Under the pieces are notes generated by a model that saw only the letters and a list, made by a program, of their open reading frames with translations, searched no databases and was not told the origin of the DNA. 64,000 nt of DNA from AC-37 sp036389835 (GTDB lineage: Bacteria; Actinomycetota; Thermoleophilia; Solirubrobacterales; Thermoleophilaceae): contig DASVWC010000085.1 of the NCBI GenBank assembly GCA_036389835.1, forward strand, positions 3,464-67,463. Direction: 5' to 3'. The translations under genes were made by a program, and so were the position numbers. The first letter of the stretch is position 1, and every line of letters begins with the position of its first letter. Below, one piece after another: positions 9,147-17,235 of this stretch.

Positions 9147-9783
9147 CTACTTCCACGAGCGGCGTGAGATACGGGAGTACCTGGCGCCCGCGGCGTCGGA
9201 GCGGCTCGGACCCCTCGACCGGCTGCGGCTCCTCGGCCTCCGGCTGCGGCTGGCCCTGAACGCGCCGCCGCTCGGCTCGCCCGCGTGGCACCGGCTGCAG
9301 GACCGGTTGAGCGTCCTGCCGTCGACGGGTGCGGGCCCGCGGATGCGCGCTTACTTCTACGCCGAGACGTTGCCAGGCTGCGGCGACCGGCTCCACGTGC
9401 ATCCGCTGGTGACCGTCAACTACCCGCAGGGACTCTCGCTCGGCGACCACGTGCTCATCAACCGCGGAGTCGTCATCACCGCCCGCGCACCGATCGCGAT
9501 CGGGTCGAACGTCCTCATCGGGCCCTACGCGGTCATCAACTCCGGCAACCACCGCTTCGACCCGGACAGGCTGATCCGGGAGCAGGGCCACGAGAGCGCT
9601 CCGATCCACGTCGGCGACGACGTCTGGATCGGATCGCACGCGACCGTCCTGCCCGGCGTCACCGTCGGCGATGGGGCCGTCGTGGGCGCTGGGGCGGTCG
9701 TCACGCACGAGGTGCCCGCGGGGGCGGTCGTCGGGGGCGTGCCGGCCGAGGTCCTCGGGTGGCGCCTGGTGACAGAGACTTGA
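9136..9783 (+). CDS. hexapeptide-repeat O-acetyltransferase
   Basis: 215 residues. The C-terminal two thirds are left-handed beta-helix hexapeptide repeats (IGSNVLIGPYAVINSG, VGDDVWIGSHATVLPGVTVG, DGAVVGAGAVVT) ending in a VVGGVPAEVLGWR element typical of the NodL/LacA/maltose acetyltransferase group. His139 in SGNHRF matches the catalytic His. Such enzymes move acetyl from acetyl-CoA to a sugar hydroxyl, so cell-surface glycan modification is a fair guess. GTG start inside the end of the hydrolase gene; its own stop overlaps the TTG start of the methyltransferase, so the three genes look translationally coupled. Confidence 0.9.
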   Translation: MRPDYFHERREIREYLAPAASERLGPLDRLRLLGLRLRLALNAPPLGSPAWHRLQDRLSVLPSTGAGPRMRAYFYAETLPGCGDRLHVHPLVTVNYPQGLSLGDHVLINRGVVITARAPIAIGSNVLIGPYAVINSGNHRFDPDRLIREQGHESAPIHVGDDVWIGSHATVLPGVTVGDGAVVGAGAVVTHEVPAGAVVGGVPAEVLGWRLVTET

Positions 9784-10535
9784 CCGAGCCCTCCGAGGCA
9801 TTCTTCGACGCACGCGCGGCTCAGTACGACGAGGAGAAGGCCGAGGCCCACTCGCGCATCGCCCGCGCGGTGATCCGGTCGATCGGCCAGGTCGGGCGGC
9901 CCGAGCTCGTCCTCGACGTGGGCGTCGGGTCGGGTGCCGTAGCGGCGGCGGTCCAGGCCGCGTTCCGCTGCGGCCTCGTCGGCGTCGACGTCAGTCAGGA
10001 GATGCTCGACGTCGCGGGCCGGCGGCGGTGGCCCGGCCCGCGGCCGGCGCTCGTCCGCGCGCGGGCGGAGGACATGCCGTTCGAGGACGCGCGCTTCGAC
10101 TGGGTGATGTCGACCTCGGCGCTCCAGTACCTGCGTCCCGCGGCGATCGCGGAGATCGCCCGGGTCGCGGCCGACGACGCGCTGCTCCTGCTCGGCGACG
10201 CCGAGCCGGCGCGCGACGACGCCGAGGACTTCCTCAGGCGCCTGGCCCGCGTCGGCGCACCGATCGCCATGGGCGTTCAGGACTCCGAGACGGTCACCGC
10301 GCTGCTCGTCGACAGCGGCTTCTCCGTCGTGGCGTCGGAGCGGATCGCGTACCGCCGGAGGTGGCGGGATCTGGAGGCGAAGGCACTGGCCGCCGGCGGG
10401 CCGCCCCAGGCGCAGGAGGTGAGGGCGCTGCGGCGCGGCGCGAGCGCCGCCACCCGTGCCGCGTACGCGATGGACGCCGACGCGCTCACGATCCCCTACG
10501 GCATCCACCTGGCGCGCAGGGACCGGCGGGCCTGA
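9780..10535 (+). CDS. class I SAM-dependent methyltransferase
   Basis: 251 residues. The SAM-binding motif I is VLDVGVGSGAVAAAV, motif II-like acid LVGVDVSQEML, and the post-motif AEDMPFEDARFDWVMS matches the Methyltransf_11-type fold. The start is a TTG whose last two bases begin the TGA stop of the acetyltransferase (TTGA junction); no better start exists before motif I. Substrate is unknown; coupling to an O-acetyltransferase suggests small-molecule or glycan modification. It converges with the HIT-like gene 10 bases beyond its stop. Confidence 0.85.
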   Translation: MTEPSEAFFDARAAQYDEEKAEAHSRIARAVIRSIGQVGRPELVLDVGVGSGAVAAAVQAAFRCGLVGVDVSQEMLDVAGRRRWPGPRPALVRARAEDMPFEDARFDWVMSTSALQYLRPAAIAEIARVAADDALLLLGDAEPARDDAEDFLRRLARVGAPIAMGVQDSETVTALLVDSGFSVVASERIAYRRRWRDLEAKALAAGGPPQAQEVRALRRGASAATRAAYAMDADALTIPYGIHLARRDRRA

Positions 10536-10545
10536 CTCAGCGCGT

Positions 10546-11070
10546 TCAGCAGGAGAACTCGTCGGGCGCGGCCGGGTCGAGCCGCCACTGCTCGGGGTCG
10601 CGATACCGGCTCGAGTCCGCGGTCGAGCTCAGCGCGCCTCGAATCGCCTCGAGCTCGTCCGCTCGGAAGGGCTCCAGCCCGTCGTAGTAGTCGTCGTCGG
10701 GGTCCGGCAGGCGCAGCGCCTGGCCGAAGGGCTGCCGGACGCTGTCGCGGGCCCTGCCGTACAGGTGCAGGTGCATCGGCGGGTCGCCGTCCTCCGCCCC
10801 CCAGTTTCCGTTCTCCTGGTAGTTGATCCGGCCGATGGCTACGCCGAACGACGGCAGGACCGCGAACATCACCTCGGCGACGAGGGCCGAGAGCCACATC
10901 AGCTCGACCGCCTCCGCCGGGGGCAGCGAGCGCCGATCCTTGACCTCGCGAATCGGCGAGATGATCAGGTGGCCGCCGTCGGCTCGGTCCACATGGGGCT
11001 CGACCGGCATCTCGACCACCATGCTGCGCGTGCGGCATACGACGACGTCAGAGCTCAAGCGCTGCTCCAT
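10546..11070 (-). CDS. HIT-like (histidine triad) protein
   Basis: 174 residues. The core reads like a HIT domain: GGHLIISPIREV, an alpha-helix (PPAEAVELMWLSALVAEVM), then PPMHLHLYGRA where the triad H-phi-H-phi-H-phi-phi is present as H-L-H-L-Y, so the third His is replaced by Tyr. HIT proteins are nucleotide hydrolases or transferases, and the loss of one His casts doubt on standard activity. The gene starts inside the 3' end of the minus-strand membrane protein gene (16-base overlap from ATG 11070; an ATG at 11091 is an alternative), so the two are probably cotranslated. The locus context is the divergent caspase-like system. Confidence 0.6.
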   Translation of the reverse strand: MEQRLSSDVVVCRTRSMVVEMPVEPHVDRADGGHLIISPIREVKDRRSLPPAEAVELMWLSALVAEVMFAVLPSFGVAIGRINYQENGNWGAEDGDPPMHLHLYGRARDSVRQPFGQALRLPDPDDDYYDGLEPFRADELEAIRGALSSTADSSRYRDPEQWRLDPAAPDEFSC

Positions 11071-12023
11071 TCGTTGAGCCGGCTGTTCCATTCCGCCAGG
11101 TCCCCGGGCATCGTCGCCGATCGCTCCTGCTCCTCGTGGAGCGTCCGCTGGTGCAGGGCAGCGAGGTCGTCGCCGACGGGCCGGGAGTCGTCCCACAGGG
11201 CTTCGAAGTGCTCACGGTAGATCCCGTATAGGTCCTGCGCTCCCGATGTCCTGCGCACCATGAAGTACGGCGAGCTTCCGCCCGGCCGGCTGTGCAGCGT
11301 CGGGGTCACGAGGGCTTCGACGTCGTCGATCACGCACGAGAGCGAGGGAATCCCGTCGTAGAGCCGCAGCTCGAGCCGAGCCGGGTCGATTCCCTGCTCC
11401 CTGCAGCGGCGGCGCGCCGCCTGAAGCTCGGTGATCACCGCCCAGACGCGACGCAGGTAGTCCTCGGGGGCCGAGTAGCAGGGCGCGTGCGACCGTGTCG
11501 TCGACGTCGCGCACCACGGGTTCAGCAGGAGCACCATGACGGTGAAGCCGCTTTCGCGACCGAGCCGGTCGAGCGCGATTGGGATCAGGTGCGGCGAGAG
11601 GATGTCGTTCGCCGAGAAGCCGACGATGCGCACGGTCCCCTCGGCGGACCGCCACACCTGGCCGAAGTCGACGTCCACGCGATCGACCCCGAACGCCTCG
11701 AGGCCCATCTCGCGCACACGCGTCTGGGCCGGCAGGATCTCGGTGACCCGGTTGATGACGAGGTCGACGACCTGGGTGCGAAGGTAGGTCTCGGCGAGGA
11801 GGCTGATCGTCGACGAGGTGACCAGCGTCACGCCGAGGGCGAGCAGGGTGGTGTTCAGCGGGGAGCTGAGGTCGCCGGGCAGGGCGACCGTGGCGAGCAC
11901 CAGCACCACGCCCAACAGTCCGACGACCAGCGCGACGAGAGCCGCGCGGCTGACGAGCGCCTGGATCGTCGACGACCGCGGTGGGCCCTCCGCGTCGGTC
12001 AGCCTCGCGATTCCAAGCTGCAT
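11055..12023 (-). CDS. two-TM membrane protein with PLD-like C-terminal domain
   Basis: 322 residues. Two hydrophobic helices lie at about 24-48 and 57-75, leaving a large cytosolic domain. That domain has alternating strands and helices (RIVGFSANDILSPHLIPIALDRLG, then FTVMVLLLNPW, then LELRLYDGIPSLSCVIDD, and a YREHFEALWDDS end) that resemble phospholipase-D-like modules found at the C-terminus of actinobacterial regulators, but no HKD catalytic motif is seen. It may sense or bind rather than cut. It is transcribed away from the EACC1/caspase genes with ~92 bases between starts and overlaps the HIT-like gene, which suggests one functional locus. The family assignment is by remembered pattern only. 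Confidence 0.6.
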   Translation of the reverse strand: MQLGIARLTDAEGPPRSSTIQALVSRAALVALVVGLLGVVLVLATVALPGDLSSPLNTTLLALGVTLVTSSTISLLAETYLRTQVVDLVINRVTEILPAQTRVREMGLEAFGVDRVDVDFGQVWRSAEGTVRIVGFSANDILSPHLIPIALDRLGRESGFTVMVLLLNPWCATSTTRSHAPCYSAPEDYLRRVWAVITELQAARRRCREQGIDPARLELRLYDGIPSLSCVIDDVEALVTPTLHSRPGGSSPYFMVRRTSGAQDLYGIYREHFEALWDDSRPVGDDLAALHQRTLHEEQERSATMPGDLAEWNSRLNEWSSA

Positions 12024-12115
12024 TGGGTCCCTTCAATCGAGGGTCGCGGAGCATACTTCGGCGCATCGCTCGGGCTTGGCGGTTAGGCTCGGCGCAGGTC
12101 GAAGCGGGTGGACTG

Positions 12116-12475
12116 ATGGCATCGATGGAGATCCGAGTCGAGGGCGGCGAGGGCGCCAACCCCGCGTACCTCTCCGAGCTCACGCGCGACGTGCGCGACA
12201 CGGCCCTGGCCTCGGGCGCCGACTCCGCGGAGCACCCGCGCGGCCACGGGCCGGAGGGCACGAAGGGCGCCGTCGAGATAGCCACGCTGGTCGTCGAGTT
12301 CTCGGGGACGCTCCCCGTGATCGTCCAGGGCCTGCGAGCCCTCAGACGGCGCTACCCGGGGGCGAGGCTGAGGCTCGGGCTCGACGGCGACGGGCTCACG
12401 CTGGGCGAGGCGTCGATCCAGGAGGAGCGCCGGCTCGCCGACGCCTTCCTCGGCCGTCACGCGGACGAAGGGTGA
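12116..12475 (+). CDS. EACC1-like small protein (effector-associated constant component)
   Basis: 119 residues: an N-terminal beta strand (MEIRVEG), a helix (ELTRDVRDTAL), a Gly-rich segment, then a long hydrophobic helix (GAVEIATLVVEFSGTLPVIV) followed by LRALRRRYPGARLRLGLDG and a C-terminal strand-helix. This layout and the LRxLRRR...LRLxLDGD pattern match my recollection of the EACC1 family, the small constant partner that accompanies caspase-like or other effectors in actinobacterial conflict systems. Its stop overlaps the next start (TGATG), so it is coupled to the caspase-like gene. Role unknown; a membrane or inhibitory partner of the effector is a guess. ATG preceded by GGTGG. Confidence 0.65.
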   Translation: MASMEIRVEGGEGANPAYLSELTRDVRDTALASGADSAEHPRGHGPEGTKGAVEIATLVVEFSGTLPVIVQGLRALRRRYPGARLRLGLDGDGLTLGEASIQEERRLADAFLGRHADEG

Positions 12476-15036
12476 TGTCCGCGCGGCGCAGGGCGCTGCT
12501 GGTCGCGGCCGACGAGTTCACCGATCCGGACCTCGACGGGCTCCGCTCGCCTCAGAGCGACGTCAGCGCGATGAAGGAGGTGCTGGCCGATCCCGCGCGC
12601 GGGGACTTCGAGATCGCCGGCACGCTCGTCAACCAGGCGTCGCACGTGGTGAGTGAGCGGATCGAGCGCTTCTTCGCCGATGCGGCTGGGACGGAGCTCC
12701 TCCTCCTGTACATATCGTGTCACGGGCTGACGCGCGGCGGCCAGAGCCTTCACTTCGCCATGCCCGATACGCATCTCGACGCGCTGATCTCCACCTCCGT
12801 CAAGGCGAGCGACATCAAGGCGATGATGCGCTCCAGCCCGGCGCGCGGCATCGCGATCGTCCTCGACTGCTGCCACGCGGGCCTGTTCGGCCGCGACGCC
12901 GACATGAAGGGCATCGAGACCGAGGCGCACGTGGACGATCTGCAGGACGAGGGACGCGGCCACGTGGTCCTCGCGGCGTCGAACGAGATCGAGTACGCCC
13001 ACGACGGCCAGCGGACGCACGACCTCGAGACTCCGACGTGCTCCAAGTTCACCGAGGCGATCGTCGAGGGGATCCGGAGCGGCGAGGCCGACATGGACAG
13101 GCGCGGCACCATCGACGCGGCGGAGCTCCACGAGTGGAACTGCGCGTGGGTCCGGCGGACGACGCAGGAGCATGCGCCGGAGAAGTTCGGCGAGCTGCCG
13201 ACCGGGCTGTGGATCGCCAAGTCGACGGCCTCCCCGCTCAGCCCGGATCTGCGTGCGCGCATCGCGCACCCGAGCTCGAAGGTGCGCGAGGAGGCGGTCG
13301 CCCTGCTCCGCGCCCTACGGCTCGATGGCGAGCCGCGCGCGCGCGAGGCCGCCGGGGAAGCTCTGGAGGAGCTCACGCGCGACCGCAGCGAGCGGGTGGG
13401 GGACGCCGCGCGCGAGGCGCTCGGCCGGCGCCCGCGGCGCCCGCGGCGGGCGGCGGGGCCGGCGCCCGAGCCGCCCGAGGTGATAAGCCTGATCCAGCGG
13501 GGCGAGCGCTACCGCCACAGCCGGCGCTACTCGGATGCGCTGGGCGCCTACGACAGGGTGCTCGAGCGCTCGCCTGACAACCGCGACGCCCTCGTCGGCC
13601 GCGGCGAGGCCCTGCTCCGGCTGCGCCGGCCCCCCGACGCGCTCGCGAGCCTCGATCGCGCGATCGAGCTCGACTCCGACCACGTCTCGGCCAGGATCGT
13701 CCGCGCCGAGGCGCGCGCCCGGGAGGGGCGCGTGGAGGACGCGCTCGAGGACGTCGAGGTCGCGCTCTCGCTGCATCCGGACTCGGCGGAGGCGCTCGCC
13801 GTCCGCGGCGAGATCGCGGCCCGGATGGAGTCGCCCGCGTCCGCGACGGCCCTGGAGAGCTTCGAGCAGGCGCTGGCCATCGATCCGCGCAACGTGGATG
13901 CGCTCGTCGGCCGAGCCCTGTGCTTCACGGCCCGCGGGCAGTGGTCCGCCGCGCGGAAGGCGGTGGACGAAGCGATCGAAGCGGATCCGCGCGCCCCGGA
14001 GACGCGGATCGGAAGTGCGGCGCTCCACGAGGCACGTGGGAAGCGCCGCAAGGCGATCGAGGAGCTGGACCACGCCCTCCGGCTCGACCCGGAGAACGTG
14101 GACGCCCTGCTCATGCGGGGAATGAACCGGCTGACGGCGGGCCACACCCGCGAGGCGATGGAGGACTTCGAAGCGGCACTGGCGATCGCGCCGGACGACT
14201 CCGCCGCCCACTTCGGCCGCGGGCTGAGCTTGGTCGAGCAACGCGACGACGGCGCCGCGCTGGAGGCCGTCGAGCGAGCCGTGGAGCTGGGCCGCGCGCC
14301 CGGAGTCTGGCCGCGGCCGGAGCTCGTCCTCGCCGTCCGCGGCGAGGTGTTGCTGCGGCTCGACCGCGCGGACGAGGCCGAGCGGAGCTTCAGCGAGGCG
14401 CTCGAGCACGACGAGCGGTTCGGGCGGGCGCTCGCCGGGCGCGGGCGCGCGAACCTCGAGCGCGGTCGCCCGGAGCTCGCGGTGAGAGACCTGGGCCGCG
14501 CCGTCGAGATCGGCGCGGACGATGGCGGGGAGCTCGCCGAGCTGATGGCGGATGCCCTCGCGCTGCTCGCCGAGCGCCCGCGCGAGCACCTGCCGGACGA
14601 CGTCGCCGGCGAGATCGACGCGGCACGCAAGCTGAACCAGCGCGTGCTCGCCGAGGCGCCGATCGAGAACGGATGGCTCGAGGGGCAGAGCGAGGCGATG
14701 AGCCGGCACGTCACCGGCCACGAGCAGATCCTGTGGGTGGGGCGCTGCGGCCGGCGGGAGGACATCCAGCGCCACGTCGCCCTGCTCCTCACGTCGCGCC
14801 AGCTCGTCTGGTGCCGCCAGACCTGGTCGAGCTCGCCGCGGACGGATTCGGCGCGCTGGGTCGACGTCAGGGAGCTCCTACGGCTCCCGAACGACGGCTT
14901 CCGCCTGGTGCTCGAGACGGGCCGGCGCGTCGAGTTCCACCGCGTGAGCAATCCCGGAGCGGACCTGACGCGCGGGCGCCTCGACCTTCCCGGAGACGAC
15001 GTCCGCGACCTGATCGCGCGGCTGGTGCCGAGCTAA
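12475..15036 (+). CDS. caspase-like peptidase fused to TPR and PH-like domains
   Basis: 853 residues. Residues 1-250 are a caspase-fold (peptidase C14) domain: ALLVAADEFTDPDLDGL, catalytic His83 in LYISCHG and Cys133 in VLDCCHAG, then LAASNEIEYA. Residues ~255-320 form a short helical segment resembling a HEAT repeat, and ~321-335 an Arg/Pro-rich linker. Residues ~336-700 hold about ten TPR units (YSDALGAYDRVLERSPDN, AIEELDHALRLDPEN, AMEDFEAALAIAPDD). Residues ~745-853 look like a bacterial PH/YokE-type domain (EQILWVGRCGRRED, LLLTSRQLVW). Both catalytic residues are present, so it should be an active cysteine protease controlled by protein contacts through the TPRs. Fused effectors of this kind are known in bacterial cell-death and conflict loci; the target is not visible here. 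Confidence 0.85.
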   Translation: MSARRRALLVAADEFTDPDLDGLRSPQSDVSAMKEVLADPARGDFEIAGTLVNQASHVVSERIERFFADAAGTELLLLYISCHGLTRGGQSLHFAMPDTHLDALISTSVKASDIKAMMRSSPARGIAIVLDCCHAGLFGRDADMKGIETEAHVDDLQDEGRGHVVLAASNEIEYAHDGQRTHDLETPTCSKFTEAIVEGIRSGEADMDRRGTIDAAELHEWNCAWVRRTTQEHAPEKFGELPTGLWIAKSTASPLSPDLRARIAHPSSKVREEAVALLRALRLDGEPRAREAAGEALEELTRDRSERVGDAAREALGRRPRRPRRAAGPAPEPPEVISLIQRGERYRHSRRYSDALGAYDRVLERSPDNRDALVGRGEALLRLRRPPDALASLDRAIELDSDHVSARIVRAEARAREGRVEDALEDVEVALSLHPDSAEALAVRGEIAARMESPASATALESFEQALAIDPRNVDALVGRALCFTARGQWSAARKAVDEAIEADPRAPETRIGSAALHEARGKRRKAIEELDHALRLDPENVDALLMRGMNRLTAGHTREAMEDFEAALAIAPDDSAAHFGRGLSLVEQRDDGAALEAVERAVELGRAPGVWPRPELVLAVRGEVLLRLDRADEAERSFSEALEHDERFGRALAGRGRANLERGRPELAVRDLGRAVEIGADDGGELAELMADALALLAERPREHLPDDVAGEIDAARKLNQRVLAEAPIENGWLEGQSEAMSRHVTGHEQILWVGRCGRREDIQRHVALLLTSRQLVWCRQTWSSSPRTDSARWVDVRELLRLPNDGFRLVLETGRRVEFHRVSNPGADLTRGRLDLPGDDVRDLIARLVPS

Positions 15037-15099
15037 GGCCCGCGCGGATCGGTCGCGCACTACGATGCCCGCTCGTTCACCGAGACAAAGGAACGGGCG

Positions 15100-15495
15100 A
15101 TGTACCAGCTGAGCGTGACCAACAACTCGAAGTACGGCATCGGTTTCCTGGGCGGCAATCAGGTGATCCCCGAGGGCGGCGGGCAGTGGAAGTCCGACAA
15201 CCTGGGAGACGTGACCCTCACCATCCCGACGCGCGGCCCGCTTGACTTCCTCGACCTCGGCGACCACCACATCGGCGGCGACTCGAAGGAGACCTGGGGC
15301 GTGCTGATCGCCTACCAGGGCGAGGAGATCGTCGGGCGCTACGAGGGTGGCGGGCAGCTCACGGTGGTGGTCAACCAGTACTACCAGGTCGAGTTGAGCG
15401 GGATGGACCTCCGCCAGATCTCCCTGTCCGCGCTGGAGGTGGCGGGGGCGACGCTGGCGGTCGCAGAGGACGCCGCCGAGGACGCAGTCGGCTAA
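15100..15495 (+). CDS. small soluble protein of unknown family
   Basis: 131 residues, predicted all-beta (MYQLSVTNNSKYGIGF, DVTLTIPTRG, ETWGVLIAYQGEEIVGRY, QLTVVVNQYYQVELSG) with an acidic C-terminal helix. No signal peptide. The ATG is preceded by AAAGGAACGGGCG. It lies 63 bases after the caspase-like gene on the same strand and could be cotranscribed; its stop overlaps the converging TetR gene by four bases. Not recognised. A substrate, inhibitor or partner of the caspase-like protein is possible, from position only. Confidence 0.65.
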   Translation: MYQLSVTNNSKYGIGFLGGNQVIPEGGGQWKSDNLGDVTLTIPTRGPLDFLDLGDHHIGGDSKETWGVLIAYQGEEIVGRYEGGGQLTVVVNQYYQVELSGMDLRQISLSALEVAGATLAVAEDAAEDAVG

Positions 15496-16199
15496 CCGAC
15501 GTCCAGCCGCGCGGCGCGCGCCGCCGCGCGGGGACCCAGGTACGGCGCGAGCGTGACGTAGACGAACTCGGGCGCCTTCTCGGGCAGCTCGCGGGCGCGC
15601 CCGTGGAAGATCTCGTCGTAGATCAGCGAGTAGACGGCGCCGACGACCGCCGGCGCCGTGACCTCGGGGATCCTCACGCCCGACGGCGCGTCGCCGCTGC
15701 CGGGCGCGATGAACTCGGTGAAGCCGCTCAGCACCTCGTCGCGGCGGGCGAGCGCGCGCGGGCCCGCGGCGAGTATCTCCACCACGCAGAAGCGCGCGAG
15801 CGCGGGCCGCGAGGCGAGCAGCTCGAGGATCGTCCGCACCCCGGCCGCGACCCGGTCGCGCCACGCGCCCCCCTTCTCGTAGGCGTCCCTCACCTGCGCG
15901 ACGAGCTGGCGCATGATCTCGTCGTAGGCGGCCATGAAGCACTCCTCCTTGTCGGCGAAGTGCTCGTAGAACGTCTTGCGCGAGACCGCCGCCTTCTTGA
16001 TCACGTCCGCGACGGTGGTCGCGGCGTAGCCCTTCTCCGCCACCGACTCGATCACCCCGTCGATGATCCGCTCGCGCTGGGAGCGGATGACCACCTCGCG
16101 CGGCAGGTTGTGGCGACCGCGCGGGAGCTCGTGCTCCAGGCGCAGCGATTCCCCCGAGCCGGACACCCCGAGCACGTTACCGCCGAACTCCAGAAACAT
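15492..16199 (-). CDS. TetR-family transcriptional regulator
   Basis: 235 residues. After a ~35-residue leader, residues ~38-85 are the TetR HTH (RERIIDGVIESVAEKGYAAT, TVADVIKKAAVSRKTFYEHF), followed by the helical ligand-binding domain. The leader motif LPRGRHNLPREVV is common in Solirubrobacterales TetR proteins. It may repress its own promoter or the secreted-protein gene that starts at 16430. Three direct repeats at 20-base spacing overlap and follow its start (16190-16239) and are candidate binding sites. Ligand unknown. Confidence 0.9.
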   Translation of the reverse strand: MFLEFGGNVLGVSGSGESLRLEHELPRGRHNLPREVVIRSQRERIIDGVIESVAEKGYAATTVADVIKKAAVSRKTFYEHFADKEECFMAAYDEIMRQLVAQVRDAYEKGGAWRDRVAAGVRTILELLASRPALARFCVVEILAAGPRALARRDEVLSGFTEFIAPGSGDAPSGVRIPEVTAPAVVGAVYSLIYDEIFHGRARELPEKAPEFVYVTLAPYLGPRAAARAARLDVG

Positions 16200-16239
16200 G
16201 GGGGGGTTATCTAGAAACAGCGACGGGTAGCTGGAAACA
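16190..16239. promoter_or_regulatory. three tandem 9-base repeats at 20-base period
   Basis: CCAGAAACA (16190-16198), CTAGAAACA (16211-16219) and CTGGAAACA (16231-16239) share CYRGAAACA or close to it, at steps of 21 and 20 bases, i.e. two DNA turns. The first overlaps the start codon of the TetR gene on the opposite strand. They sit in the 230-base gap between the TetR gene and the divergent secreted-protein gene, so they are candidate operator sites for a regulator bound on one face of the helix. Confidence 0.45.
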
Positions 16240-16429
16240 TCACCGTTTAGAGAGACCGAAAGGGGGCGGCTGGGACCCCCCGGAAGGAGGAGCCGAGTCC
16301 TCCCAGCGCCAGAAAGAGAAGCGCCGGAACGCCACCGTTGACCTGGAAGCCCACGAGGCGCCCGGCACCCAAGAACAGCGTAGCCGCGCTCGCCACGGCG
16401 GGCAAGCGCTGCTGCAGAGAGGCAGGAGA

Positions 16430-17110
16430 ATGAAGGTACGTACCAAGGGCGCGCTCGCGATCGGCGCCGCGCTGATGACGGCGGCGATCGCGGCCGGTCC
16501 CGCGGCGGCCCAGAGCTCGACGACGCTCTCGCCGGCCAGCGACTACGCGAAGGCGTCGCTGAAGTCCGGCACCACAGCGTCGTTCAGCATCGCCGGGTTC
16601 CTGACGACGACCTGCAACCAGTCGGTCAGCCAGCCGACCTCGCCGCTCGGGACCAACACGAAGAACCAGATCCCGGCGGCGCCGGGCAACCACAACGCGA
16701 GCGGCCCGGTGACCATTCCGGTCAACGCGCCGACGTTCACCAACAACGGTGGGGCCTGCCCGACCAACATCGGGGCCACGACGACCACGACGACGAGCGG
16801 GAGCTGGACGCTGTCCGGCCAGTACGGCTCGCCGATCACGGGGTACCTCACGGTCCCGCGGAACGGAGCGGTCGTCTCGACCAGCAACGGCTGCACGATC
16901 ACGATCGCCCCGAGCGGGCCCGTGAACGTCAACGGGACCTGGACGAACGGCAGCGGCAGCACCCCGTCGCGGTTGACGATCTCGAACGCGCCGGTCCCGG
17001 TCAGCGTGTCCGGCGGCTTCGGCTGCTTCGGCAGCTCCGCGTCGTTCTCGGCGACGTACGACGTGACCGACGTCAGCAACACCAGCTCGTTCATCACGGT
17101 CGGCCCGTAG
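16430..17110 (+). CDS. secreted Thr/Ser/Asn-rich protein
   Basis: 226 residues with a clear signal peptide (KVRTKGALAIGAALMTAAIA, cleavage after AAA near residue 27), then a low-complexity Thr/Ser/Gly/Asn beta protein with six cysteines or fewer (TTCNQ, GACPTN, NGCTIT, GCFGSS). SD AGGCAGGAGA precedes the ATG closely. A run of Thr (TTTTTT) lies near residue 119. The 230 bases upstream are unusually long for this window and carry the repeats near the TetR start. Probably an extracellular matrix or surface protein; no known domain was recognised. Confidence 0.7.
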   Translation: MKVRTKGALAIGAALMTAAIAAGPAAAQSSTTLSPASDYAKASLKSGTTASFSIAGFLTTTCNQSVSQPTSPLGTNTKNQIPAAPGNHNASGPVTIPVNAPTFTNNGGACPTNIGATTTTTTSGSWTLSGQYGSPITGYLTVPRNGAVVSTSNGCTITIAPSGPVNVNGTWTNGSGSTPSRLTISNAPVPVSVSGGFGCFGSSASFSATYDVTDVSNTSSFITVGP

Positions 17111-17130
17111 AGGACCGGCTCTCAGGGGAA

Positions 17131-17158
17131 GCGGCCCGTCGCTGCGGCGGCGGGCCGC
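17131..17158 (+). terminator. possible stem-loop terminator
   Basis: GCGGCCCG (17131-17138) and CGGGCCGC (17151-17158) are a perfect 8-base inverted repeat with a 12-base loop, 20 bases after the secreted-protein stop. There is no T-run after it, so a Rho-independent terminator is only suspected. Confidence 0.35.
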
Positions 17159-17235
17159 CTGCCCGGCCCGGCAGGATCCGGCCTAGGGCCAATCCCCCCG
17201 GACGCGGTGGTAGCGGTCCTCGAGCGGATACGCCG

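Noticed and set aside
11818..12474. N-terminal extension of the caspase-like protein
   Set aside because: The in-frame upstream sequence is Arg/Ala-rich, antisense to the membrane protein and out of phase with EACC1; ATG 12475 fits the TGATG overlap.
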